Source: Pisaster brevispinus
Taxonomy: Eukaryota; Echinodermata; Asteroidea; Forcipulatida; Asteriidae
Direction: 5' to 3'
Assembly: GCA_023634235.1 (NCBI GenBank)
Contig: JAMKCF010000070.1
Span: forward strand, 312,501-376,500
DNA length: 64,000 nt
Position numbers and translations under genes: made by a program. This document shows positions 21,347-32,204 of this stretch, one piece after another. Under the pieces are notes generated by a model, which searched no databases, had not been told where the DNA came from, and was given only the letters and a program-made list of their open reading frames with translations. Numbering within the stretch: position 1 is the stretch's first letter; every line of letters begins with the position of its first letter.

Positions 21347-22466
21347 GATAAAGGGTTCCAGAGATATGATTGCATTTATCCACCAAACTTGTGTTTTCCA
21401 GTAAATTTGTACACGTAACGAATGCGCGCGAGAACCGGCGAATGTATTCAACAGAAAGTTTACATGACAAATTCATATGTCAGCCTGAAATTCCCCTAAA
21501 ATAAACATTCACGAAAAAAAGATAGATACTTACAGATGGTATGTCTTTCCACGTCCACGGGAGTATCTGTTAGTGCAGTTTAATGCCGCACAAGTAGGCA
21601 TTTTGCTGAATAATTTCGGCTAAAAACAGGATTGTATGCACAGATGTGCATGCCCCACGCTGTTTGTGTGGTTGTTATAGGTGTTTCAAAATGGCGTCTA
21701 CCGAGCTGCGGTGACTTCAATAAGAAAATTAAAACACATGCAGTACAGGGAGGTGACAAAACTCTCATTTGGCTACTTTCTGTCGGTGAATCCCTTATTT
21801 TATCCGAACGAAAACTGAAAAACTGGTTATAAATTAACAATTTTTATATGAGAATATTGACATTCTATAGCTATAAAATCATTCCAAAACTTTAAACAAA
21901 GAAAACAACATCGGTGAATGCTAGAAAATAAGCCAGAGACAATATGCGTATGCGGATGTCTTCTTGTTATGTACTTGATTGATAGGCTTTAAATAATACT
22001 AAAACATATTTTGAAAAGAATTTGTAGCCTACTCTTCGTTTTGAGTCTTGAAGACTGTTACACTGGGCACACCAAACTTTTGAGCTGTCTAATTTGGTCT
22101 TCTAATCAGTGGTTTATTACGCACAGTTATATAACAACCCCATTTCTATATTCCATGAAAACTCGAACGTTGACGATCACCACATGGTAAATCTGTTCGT
22201 AAAACACCTGGATTTTATATCCCTTTATAAAACATTTTTACTTTCAAGTGTTGGTTTTCCCATTTTTTCTATCAACAACCCTCCAGCCAACCCGTTCACT
22301 CTTTTATCTTCATAGGGCCTACACCTCTTCTTACCTATATTAGTCAGGTGGCTTAATGAAAAAATCGTGACACGCCGGATTAAAGCACCAAACTTTGCAC
22401 ACTTGTTTTAGGGGTCCCATAGAAGCATAATTATTAGATAGGGGGGTTCCTGGTCTGTCATCTCCA
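21347..22466. other. Noncoding sequence, no gene recognised
   Basis: No exon or RNA gene seen. Around 22060-22130 is a short copy of the repeat family found at 42.6-43.5 kb (phrases CTGTTACACTGGGCACACC and TAATCAGTGG). Confidence 0.5.
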
Positions 22467-22719
22467 GGGCCCAAATTCATGGCTCTGCTTACCGCCGAAC
22501 TCAGCGCTTACAATCACCATTCTCCGCTTACTGTGCAGGCACCAAATTTCTCCGCTAGCTGTGTAAGCCAAGAATGTCTTGAAGTGTGGAGTACGCACGC
22601 GCACAAGCAAAAATTCTCTGCTAACCCGTGAAATATGCTTGACGTAAGCAAAGAATTCCCTGCTTCCATAAGCGCCAATTCTTTGCTTACGGTATTAAAG
22701 CAGAGCTAGAAATTGGGCC
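22467..22719. mobile_element. Fold-back MITE related to the 3.85-kb copy
   Basis: GGGCCCAAATTCATGGCTCT at the left is mirrored by AGAGCTAGAAATTGGGCC at the right. The interior has GCTTAC/GTAAGC and CTCCGCT repeats. It encodes nothing, and no clear target duplication is visible. Confidence 0.7.
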
Positions 22720-23130
22720 TAGGTCAGTAAACTAAAGGGATCAACTTTTTCCACATATAGCTCTGCCAGTGAGTGTCTGAAATAGAAGCTAAATGGTCAT
22801 TTGTTATCAGTTTTAATGATTTGCGGAAGCAGCCCTCTATTGGTGAAAAATTGACAGGCAGTATTATAATACCACATGAACTTTGAAGTCATTCAGACCT
22901 TGATCTAGGTCACCCAAACCGGGCTTCCGTTTCTCTCTCCCTATACCAACCTCCCACCCCCATTCTCCGCTTCGTAACCACTGTTTAACCTGACCATCGG
23001 CTCCAAGTTTGTCAAAAACACGACCTGACCTTGCCTACTATTCTACACAATCAGCAGACTTCAACCCATGGCAGTGTCACAACACATGCACAGGCGCATG
23101 GCATCATGTTGGCCGATGGTCCGTTAGACG
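22720..23130. other. Spacer, nothing recognised
   Basis: About 400 bp with no exon-like frame, RNA gene or repeat boundary that I can support. Confidence 0.5.
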
Positions 23131-23136
23131 TGGCGT

Positions 23137-23541
23137 GTCGTGGCCGAGCGGATAAGAGCACCGGACTCAAGCTCTGGTGTTTCTGACTCAGCAGGGTGTG
23201 GGTTCGAGTCCCGGTTGTGACACTTGTGTCCTTAACCAAGACACTTAACCATTATTGCTTCGTCCTTCGGATGGGACATAGGCCGTTGGCCCCGTGTTGT
23301 GTAATGCACGTAAAAGAACCCAGTACACTTATCGAAAAGAGGTGTTCGCCCCGGTGTTCCTGGTTTGATTGGCTGCATATTGCGCCACAGCACCTTGTAA
23401 ACCATTACATGGTGCTATGTAAAAGAGTAGGTCTCATACTTCGAACGAAGCCCCACATACCTTGCAGGAAATTAATGTTGAAACGCCTTGAGCGTCACTG
23501 ACTGACGGATATGAGCGCTATATAAGAAGCCATTATTATTA
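23137..23541 (+). mobile_element. tRNA-Leu-derived SINE, well preserved
   Basis: The head reads as a tRNA-Leu: A box TGGCCGAGCGG at 23141, anticodon-loop ACTCAAGCT giving CAA, a long variable arm, and B box GGTTCGAGTCC at 23201-23211. The body (CTTCGTCCTTCGGATGGGAC, AAAAGAACCCAGTACACTTA) is a central block I know as widespread in SINEs of marine invertebrates. The tail ends GAGCGCTATATAAGAAGCC then ATTATTATT. Transcription would be by RNA polymerase III from the internal boxes. A genuine tRNA gene is ruled out by the long 3' body and imperfect acceptor stem. Confidence 0.85.
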
Positions 23542-24258
23542 GATGTCGAGTACTTACACGCTTGCAAACCACAAACGATCATTGCAACTCTATCGTGCTT
23601 ACTGCAAAAACATCATACTAAAACGGCTCAGGACTTTATTGTTGTAACTAGAGACACGGGAAGGAGGCTGGACCTCTATTTAAATAGGACGAGCACCACC
23701 AGAACACACCAAAAACAAAATACCACGATGACGTCACAAATTATAAAACAATCTCCTGTATTATTTTTAATCCTCCAGCACACAATACACAATACACAGC
23801 AATGACTTATTATTAATGGCAATACAACAATATCTAAAAACAAATAATTATGCGAGGATAAAATATCATCAGCAAAAACTTATTACAAGTTGGCTCTAAA
23901 AATCATGGATGAACTACTACATTAAAAAAATAGTTAGTGGCCTGACGTTTTGACCTCAGCAGAGTCTTTCTCGAAGGCTAAATGACAAGACTACAAACAT
24001 AAACAGATAACAACTTAAACAATACAGGTGTAAAAAAAAGCAGTCGAGTGGACATAGATGTTAGAAATGAAAGCAAACAGAGAGAGAGGCAGGATGAACA
24101 GAGAGGAGGAAAACAAAAAGGGGGATTGGGGGAGGGGCTGGTTTGACCACAAAAGGTAAGGAATACAAAGGACAAAATAAATGATTTGAAGAGGGAGAGA
24201 AAACTTTTTAAGGCTTTGCATGTGTGAAGTATCAATATTTGTTCGGTTTGCGGTAACA

Positions 24259-25266
24259 CCATGTGTATATCTACTAGCTATGTAGATTTCTTCTTAAAGA
24301 ACTAGGTCTCGCTTTTTATTCGACTGCAGCGGAGTAGATTTTGGAAATCGGGAGACTACTTCAGGAGACTACTTAGTTCTCAAAAGAACTGTCCAGCTTA
24401 TTAGCTACTACCTGGGCGGAGGGTAGGAAATCGGCCGGGACTACTACTTTAGCTTGATAGTGGATCGGATCAAGGGGACTTCTCGTTATTAATTTTACTG
24501 CCGCGGAATGAGTTCTTATTTGGTCTCAACGTTTCGACTAGCTTGCTCTAATCATCGTCATCGCAGTTGAGACCAAATAAGAACTCACTCCGCGGCAGTG
24601 AAGTTAATAACGAGAAGTCCCCTTGATCCGATCCACTATCAAGCTAAAGTAGTAGTCCCGGCCTATTTCCTACCCTCCGCCCGGGTAGTAGCTAATAAGC
24701 TGGACAGTTCTTTTGAGAGCTAAGTAGTCTCTTGTAGAACTAGGTCTTGCTTTTTATTCTACTGCCGCGGAGTAGATTTGGGAAATCGGGAGACTACTTC
24801 AGGAGACTACTTAGTTCTCAAAAGAACTGTCCAGCTTATTAGCTAATACCTGGGCGGAGGGTAGGAAATCGGCCGGGACTACTACTTTAGCTTGATAGTG
24901 GATCGGATCAAGGGGACTTTTCGTTATTAACTTCACTGCCGCGAAGTGAGTTCTTATTTGGTCTCAACGGCGATGACGATGACTAGAGATAGCTAGTCGA
25001 AATGTTGAGACCAAATAAGAACTCACTCCGCGGCAGTAAAGTTAATAACAAGAAGTCCCCTTGATACGATCCACTATTAAGCTAAAGTAGTAGTCCTGGC
25101 TGATTTCCTACCGTCCGCCCAGGTAGTAGCTAATAAGCTGGACAGTTCTTTTGAGAACTAAGTAGTCTCCTAAAGTAGTCTCCCGATTTCCAAAATCTAC
25201 TCCGCGGCAGTAGAATAAAAAGCAAGACGTAGTTCTACAAGAACAAATCTACGTAGATAGTAGATA
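24259..25266. mobile_element. Two adjacent Penelope-like palindromes
   Basis: The arms read outward-in from ATCTACTAGCTATGTAGATT through ACTAGGTCTTGCTTTTTATT and the GGATCGGATCAAGGGGACTT block to GGTCTCAACGTTTCGACTAG, then the same sequence inverted. The first palindrome spans 24259 to about 24735 and is truncated at its right arm. The second runs from about 24736 to 25266. The centres carry hammerhead-like cores (24523-24574 minus, degenerate; 24961-25012 plus). Inverted terminal arrangements are known for Penelope-like elements; a coding remnant of that class follows at 25.28 kb. Confidence 0.75.
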
Positions 25267-25277
25267 TACACATGGTG

Positions 25278-25562
25278 TTACCTGAAACCGAATATACAGG
25301 GAGAGAAAAGTAATTGATTAGTGAATGAGGCAGACTGGAGAGGAGAATCTGTGGTAAAAAGGAGAAAGCAAAGACAAAAAGTTATAAGACGCATTATCCA
25401 TAGCTTCTCCCTACTCAGACGAACAGTCTCTGTGGTTTCCTGGTGCCTCATAAAGCCCTGTAAAATCATGACAGAAATGGAGTGATTAGGAACATTGAGT
25501 GACGTCCCACACGGGTGTATCCAGCTAGTGGATGTTGACTCTGGATCTGTAAACACCTGCAA
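25278..25562 (-). pseudogene. Penelope-like element C-terminal coding remnant
   Basis: The minus-strand translation contains NVPNHSISVMILQGF and VRLSREKLWI, matching the better preserved copy at 46.2 kb. It resembles the end of the GIY-YIG endonuclease region of Penelope-like elements (HFNLPGHS-type and REK-WI-L-T-PGLN-type motifs). It is 5' truncated and its last motif is lost by frameshift. Confidence 0.6.
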
Positions 25563-26114
25563 AAAACTGTTGAGAGTTGTGCAGGCAGAAAATAAAACAC
25601 ATACATGTACAATTAATTATCTTATACAATGCAAGTATGTCAATAAAATGTCAATACAAATGAAGGCAACTCCTAAATATTCTGTCTCTAGCAAATAACA
25701 ATTATCTCAAAGAAAGCAAATGCATGAGTGCGTGATCGAAGAACATATAATATATAGCATGACACTGGATGGGCAAGAAGGCATAAGTTACCTAACACAC
25801 AGGGCCCACTAATCATCATCATTCACACAACAAACTCACAAACCTATGCCTCCAAGTTGAATCCCACCAGCCAAACCGCAGTCAACACCCCCATGCATTC
25901 CATTTCAAGTATTACACATAATTATTATTATTATTATTAATATTAATATTAAAATATGAACCTGGTCGGACGACAAGCAGATAATAAATTATACAGAAAT
26001 AAATACATTTAGTTTATACATAGAAAAAAGCTGCCGTCCAACCACCCTGATCTCCGACACTTTACAGGAAAATGTCTTTTTCTCTCAGGCTCTCTGCAAC
26101 CTTGGAAACACTCG
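25563..26114. other. Copy A intron-like sequence with ATT microsatellite
   Basis: Noncoding DNA shared with 46.45-47.03 kb, including an (ATT)n run at about 25920-25953 whose length differs between the two copies. No gene was seen. Confidence 0.6.
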
Positions 26115-26222
26115 TCGTCGGCAGTTTGGGATTTTCGATGACTTCACTCCCCTCCGAGATCCAAGTGAAAGTGTTTGCATCCCCACAGAAGACTTCGCTT
26201 CTTGGGTTATCACATCCAGTGT
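26115..26222 (-). pseudogene. CUB-domain exon remnant (C-terminal half), copy A
   Basis: After the acceptor GTGTTCAG the frame reads VFCGDANTFTWISEGSEVI, resembling the second half of a CUB domain (FCG, then a beta-strand with S-x-V). Compared with the copy at 47.1 kb the reading frame is then lost by small indels just before the expected F-x-D-D motif. CUB domains are extracellular protein-binding beta-sandwiches. Confidence 0.5.
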
Positions 26223-27242
26223 CTGAACACACACAAAAAAGACAAGATTTCACTATGTCAGTGGAGCCAGGTTGCGATTTAATTTTTTGAGTAGTGCAAT
26301 AAGTGAACGCAAACAAAAATTAAGTGAAATACGACGTTCCCGTGCAGCAAATTGTGTGCTTGCTATAGTGTGTTAGATATGAACTTTCGACCTATCAAGT
26401 TACGACCCTGTGTTTTTGTATAACTTTAATGCACGTTTGCCTAAAACATGGCTAAAAGCCACTCTTGGTAACAGGTTACGTACAAGATGAGAATAACTCA
26501 GGGAACTAAAGGTAGGAATTGCATCTGAAATCAGTTTAGATTGTAGCATGGAGAAATTTGTTGATGTTAAAGGCAAGGAGTTACAAAGACATGTACATGG
26601 AATAAAGCTGTTGGAGTGGGTTTTTGTTCTACATCTCAGCCAAGCAAGATTAACAAGCAGAAAGCCTGGTTTAACACTCAAACATCCTGATAGGAGAAAC
26701 CAGGTTGGACACACTGGTAGCACGTTTACCTTAATGATAGACGAAAAATACCTGAATATCACAGGGATGATAAACAGTTAGGTACAGTTAGGTACCAGGC
26801 GTAACAACCTAATTAAGTAAGACGTTATGGCTAATAATCTATTTCTGCTCAGTTATTTTATACTGCGCGCATATCATTTTTTTGGTCATTTTTAAGGGGC
26901 CAATCTCATGTACAGCTGCTTACCTTAAAACTACACTAAACCCCTAAAAAATACACTTCATAACTACACACTGCGTTATTTTAAATAATATGACAACATT
27001 ACCTGAGCAAATGAAAGGCTTATTTCACAGGATAAGTTTCATTTTCCCACAGTTATCATCACAATGATCTATAGTGATACCAGATAAGGCCCACCAATAG
27101 TTAAGACGCAGTGATTTTTGTTGAACATTTGGAGTCAGATAAGCCGCGTCATGCATGAAGGAAAATAATGTACGTTAACTGCATACACAGATTAACACCC
27201 ATTTCTCAACAAACCTGGAGAATCAGGGATCCATGGCAACAC

Positions 27243-27386
27243 CGTATGATCAGCTGAGTATCCTGGGAAATAGTTTGATTCATCAGAGACAAACTCCAGC
27301 AGGACTTCACTCCCGATGGATGATTGGTCCATAGGGCCAAGCTGGCTGCACAGGTTGACGTTCTGGCCTGTCGTCAAATCACTCGG
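27243..27386 (-). pseudogene. CUB-domain exon (C-terminal half), copy A
   Basis: The acceptor GAATTACAG precedes PSDLTTGQNVNLCSQLG, and the frame continues SSIGSEVLLEFVSDESNYFP and GYSA. The pattern C-x-n-S-x-V-L-x-F-x-S-D-x-S-x-x-x-x-G-(Y/F)-x-A is the standard end of a CUB domain. The exon itself is intact, about 48 codons, with a possible donor at 27243/27242. Its partner N-terminal half should lie to the right, where the 12-bp satellite now is, so the gene copy looks broken. The paralogous exon is at 49.36-49.48 kb. Confidence 0.65.
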
Positions 27387-27863
27387 CTGTAATTCAGACA
27401 ATAAAATCAAGAATTGTCAAAAAAACATCTGAAGATCTTTTAAAAAACCTTTTTAAGAAGTGGGGGAAAAAAGGAAAATTGTTTCACCATTAGTGGATTT
27501 GCCAAATAAATATTTGCAATTTTTATGATTAAAAATATAAGATCTTTCATCAGCATTGTGATGTCTCTAAAACAAATTGATTGAAAATTGATTTATGAAA
27601 AAAAAAATAGTAGGTAGGTTATTGAAGATTGATCTCTTGAACCTAAGCATGAACAAAGAATCAGCCAATCAATTTCAATGGGAAATATTTGGAAAATATT
27701 TCAAAAGTACCTCAAATAATGTCGCTCTTAGTCAGCATCGGGTATCACAGGCCCATGAATGTCAAGAAGCGCAAAATCTGGTGGAGGAGTAAAGAGGATC
27801 TGACAGCCGCAGTCTGCTTGGAGGAGAGGTAGTGTAGGCAGGCTTTTGGTTGACTAGAAACTA

Positions 27864-30800
27864 AAATCTGAGACTAAAATCTGAGACTACAACTGAGACT
27901 ACAACTGAGACTACAACTGAGACTACAACTGAGACTACAACTGAGACTACAACTGAGACTACAACTGAGACTACAACTGAGACTACAACTGAGACTACAA
28001 CTGAGACTACAACTGAGACTACAACTGAGACTACAACTGAGACTACAACTGAGACTACAACTGAGACTACAACTGAGACTACAACTGAGACTACAACTGA
28101 GACTACAACTGAGACTACAACTGAGACTACAACTGAGACTACAACTGAGACTACAACTGAGACTACAACTGAGACTACAACTGAGACTACAACTGAGACT
28201 ACAACTGAGACTACAACTGAGACTACAACTGAGACTACAACTGAGACTACAACTGGGACTACAACTGGGACTACAACTGGGACTACAACTGGGACTACAA
28301 CTGGGACTACAACTGGGACTACAACTGGGACTACAACTGGGACTACAACTGGGACTACAACTGGGACTACAACTGGGACTACAACTGGGACTACAACTGG
28401 GACTACAACTGGGACTACAACTGGGACTACAACTGGGACTACAACTGGGACTACAACTGGGACTACAACTGGGACTACAACTGGGACTACAACTGGGACT
28501 ACAACTGGGACTACAACTGGGACTACAACTGGGACTACAACTGGGACTACAACTGGGACTACAACTGGGACTACAACTGGGACTACAACTGGGACTACAT
28601 CTGGGACTACATCTGGGACTACATCTGGGACTACATCTGGGACTACATCTGGGACTACATCTGGGACTACATCTGGGGCTACATCTGGGGCTACATCTGG
28701 GGCTACATCTGGGGCTACATCTGGGGCTACATCTGGGGCTACAACTGGGGCTACAACTGGGGCTACAACTGGGGCTACAACTGGGGCTACAACTGGGGCT
28801 ACAACTGGGGCTACAACTGGGGCTACAACTGGGGCTACAACTGGGGCTACAACTGGGGCTACAACTGGGGCTACAACTGGGGCTACAACTGGGGCTACAA
28901 CTGGGGCTACAACTGGGGCTACAACTGAGACTACAACTGAGACTACAACTGAGACTACAACTGCGACTACAACTGCGACTACAACTGAGACTACATCTGA
29001 GACTACATCTGAGACTACAACTGGGGCTACATCTGGGGCTACATCTGGGGCTACATCTGGGGCTACATCTGGGGCTACATCTGGGGCTACATCTGGGGCT
29101 ACATCTGGGGCTACAACTGGGGCTACAACTGGGGCTACAACTGGGGCTACATCTGGGACTACATCTGAGACTACATCTGAGACTACATCTGAGACTACAA
29201 CTGAGACTACAACTGAGACTACAACTGCGACTACAACTGCGACTACAACTGCGACTACAACTGAGACTACAACTGGGACTACAACTGGGACTACAACTGG
29301 GACTACATCTGGGACTACATCTGGGACTACATCTGGGGCTACAACTGGGGCTACAACTGGGGCTACAACTGGGGCTACAACTGGGGCTACATCTGGGGCT
29401 ACATCTGGGGCTACATCTGGGGCTACATCTGGGGCTACATCTGGGGCTACAACTGGGGCTACAACTGGGGCTACAACTGGGGCTACAACTGGGGCTACAA
29501 CTGGGGCTACAACTGGGGCTACAACTGGGGCTACAACTGGGGCTACAACTGGGGCTACAACTGGGGCTACAACTGGGGCTACAACTGGGGCTACAACTGG
29601 GGCTACAACTGGGGCTACAACTGAGACTACAACTGAGACTACAACTGAGACTACAACTGAGACTACAACTGAGACTACAACTGAGACTACAACTGAGACT
29701 ACAACTGAGACTACAACTGAGACTACAACTGAGACTACAACTGAGACTACAACTGCGACTACAACTGCGACTACAACTGCGACTACAACTGCGACTACAA
29801 CTGAGACTACAACTGAGACTACAACTGAGACTACAACTGAGACTACAACTGAGACTACAACTGAGACTACAACTGAGACTACAACTGAGACTACAACTGA
29901 GACTACAACTGAGACTACAACTGAGACTACAACTGAGACTACAACTGAGACTACAACTGGGACTACAACTGGGACTACAACTGGGACTACAACTGGGACT
30001 ACAACTGGGACTACAACTGGGACTACAACTGGGACTACAACTGGGACTACAACTGGGACTACAACTGGGACTACAACTGGGACTACAACTGGGACTACAA
30101 CTGGGACTACAACTGGGACTACAACTGGGACTACAACTGGGACTACAACTGAGACTACAACTGAGACTACAACTGAGACTACAACTGAGACTACAACTGA
30201 GACTACAACTGAGACTACAACTGAGACTACAACTGAGACTACAACTGAGACTACAACTGAGACTACAACTGAGACTACAACTGAGACTACAACTGAGACT
30301 ACAACTGAGACTACAACTGAGACTACAACTGAGACTACAACTGAGACTACAACTGAGACTACAACTGAGACTACAACTGAGACTACAACTGAGACTACAA
30401 CTGAGACTACAACTGAGACTACAACTGCGACTACATCTGCGACTACATCTGCGACTACATCTGCGACTACATCTGCGACTACATCTGCGACTACATCTGC
30501 GACTACAACTGAGACTACAACTGAGACTACAACTGAGACTACAACTGAGACTACAACTGAGACTACAACTGAGACTACAACTGAGACTACAACTGAGACT
30601 ACAACTGAGACTACAACTGAGACTACAACTGAGACTACATCTGAGACTACATCTGAGACTACATCTGAGACTACATCTGAGACTACATCTGAGACTACAT
30701 CTGAGACTACATCTGGGACTACAATTGGGACTACAACTGGGACTACAACTGGGTCTACAACTGTGTCTACAACTGGGTCTACAACTGGGTCTACAACTGG

Positions 30801-31206
30801 GTCTACAACTGGGGCTACAACTGGGGCTACAACTGGGGCTACAACTGGGGCTACAACTGGGGCTACAACTGGGGCTACAACTGGGGCTACAACTGGGGCT
30901 ACAACTGGAGCTACAACTGGGGCTACAACTGGGGCTACAACTGGGGCTACAACTGGGGCTACAACTGGGGCTACAACTGGGGCTACAACTGGGGCTACAA
31001 CTGGGGCTACAACTGGGGCTACAACTGGGGCTACAACTGGGGCTACAACTGGGGCTACAACTGGGGCTACAACTGGGGCTACAACTGGGGCTACAACTGG
31101 GGCTACAACTGGGGCTACAACTGGGGCTACAACTGGGGCTACAACTGGGGCTACAACTGGGGCTACAACTGGGGCTACAACTGGGACTACAACTGAGACT
31201 ACAACT
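27864..31206. repeat. 12-bp satellite array, about 278 units
   Basis: An uninterrupted run of a 12-mer close to ACTACAACTGAG. Variants (GAG, GGG or GCG; GACT or GGCT; ACAACT or ACATCT) occur in blocks of identical units rather than at random. There are no indels that break the 12-bp period. Because 12 is a multiple of 3, several frames stay open, giving a Ser/Cys/Pro/Leu-repeat frame of 1114 codons on the minus strand. That is a product of the period. The array lies between CUB exon remnants and replaces sequence present in copy B. Confidence 0.95.
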
Positions 31207-31367
31207 GGAAGCTATCAACCAGATGCCTCAATCTCAAAACACCAACCTCAAATCTCCAATTTCCAAACTCCAAACTCCAAACCCCAAACTCCAACCTCCG
31301 AACTCCACACTCCAATCTGAAAATGGTTGGTACAACCAAAATAAAGGACAAGGTAAAAACATGCTGA
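31207..31367. repeat. Short (CCAAACT)-type repeat and array flank
   Basis: About 31235-31315 consists of diverged copies of a 7-8 bp unit near CCAAACTC. It joins the 12-bp satellite to the first unit of the large tandem array. Confidence 0.7.
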
Positions 31368-32049
31368 AAATATTGATAGGGTTTAACAAGCGCCAAGAAT
31401 TTAGTTAGGAAGTGTACGATTTTAAGAAAAGATCTTATACGCGAACAAGCACTCTAAAAGGTGAACCTGCCAACATTTTCATCTTACAGTCAAGGAAATT
31501 TTCTACAATAATCTGGGCGATATGAAGAACATGGGGGAAAACCTAAAATAATTGGGGAGATTTTCAAATTTGTTTATCTGAACCTGGAAAGATGGATTTA
31601 TTTTCAGGGAACAATCCGCAGAAACAGGGAGTTGGCTGCTCTAAGGATGGCAAAAAAACAGTTTTTTGACAATGTATATTAGTTGGATTGCGGGGCAAAT
31701 TCACCTCCAACAAACAGCTAGACATAGATGAAAGTGTTTATTCGTGCTCCCTTACATGTTAAACTGTGTAGATAATGGATTTCTCTCTTTATTTCTGGTC
31801 TTGTCATAGAAATTCTTGTCTAGTGCATATTTTAAGCAACATGCAAGCCCTGCATTCTTGTGGATTTCCCCAACAAATGCAAGCCCTGGAACAAGGGGCG
31901 AATTCCATAGGGCTTTTCAAGGTGACTAATGTCAGAACAAAATATGGGGAAGAAACCTCCTGAAAACTGAACTGTTGATTTAGGTCACAAACTTTCTCTT
32001 CTACAAGATCTACCAATCCTGTATTATACCTTTAATAATACTCAATCGT

Positions 32050-32204
32050 ACCTTTTCATGAGCCATGGGATGAAGAGCCGACTCAGACAGCACAAACCCA
32101 TGAAGAAATAGCTGTGCCTACTGGACAAAGACAATTCAAAAGAACACATATGAAAACTTTGGAAATAATTAAGTTCTGGGAAGAAACTGCAGACACAGAT
32201 TTTG
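32050..32204 (+). CDS. Possible plus-strand exon in the tandem unit, unknown protein
   Basis: In unit 1 the frame beginning PFHEPWDEEPTQTAQTHEE and continuing IAVPTGQRQFKRTHMK and LEIIKFWEETADTDF runs to a strong donor, GTAAGT at 32205. The same frame is kept in units 2, 3, 4, 5, 6 and 7 with few amino-acid changes; the donor is kept in units 1, 6 and 7 but is GTAAAT in unit 2 and GCAAGT in units 3-5. The acceptor is uncertain, perhaps CTTTTCATGAG. Composition is acidic and protein-like, but I know no family with these motifs. It may be a decaying duplicated gene or chance conservation from recent duplication. Confidence 0.3.

Larger units (their letters stand above)
23649..27400. repeat. Duplicated block, copy A (pair at 43.85-49.5 kb)
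   Basis: Colinear similarity to copy B includes GGGAAGGAGGC and CCTCTATTTAAA (23660/43863), TTGGCTCTAAAAATCATGGA (23892/45205), the palindromes, ACTCCTAAATATTC (25670/46540), TTTACAGGAAAATGTCT (26062/46993) and GACAACATTACC (26991/48732). The copies differ by substitutions and large indels; copy A lacks the stretch matching 47.7-48.1 kb. Both contain decayed CUB exons on the minus strand. Confidence 0.8.

Noticed and set aside
23137..23225. Functional tRNA-Leu(CAA) gene
   Set aside because: A and B boxes are good, but the acceptor stem does not pair properly, and a long SINE body and tail follow.
23978..24262. Hydrophobic minus-strand frames as a membrane protein
   Set aside because: They arise from pyrimidine-rich Penelope-like flank sequence; the counterpart at 45.3 kb has different frames.
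27874..31218. A 1114-codon open frame of Ser/Cys/Pro/Leu repeats on the minus strand, and long Gly/Thr/Leu/Gln repeat frames on the plus strand
   Set aside because: A 12-bp period without stops keeps frames open automatically. There is no non-repeat coding sequence, and variants do not favour one frame.
31804..32016. Minus-strand frames in the 1.7-kb unit as genes
   Set aside because: They differ in frame and length between units, whereas the plus-strand segment ending at GTAAGT is more constant.
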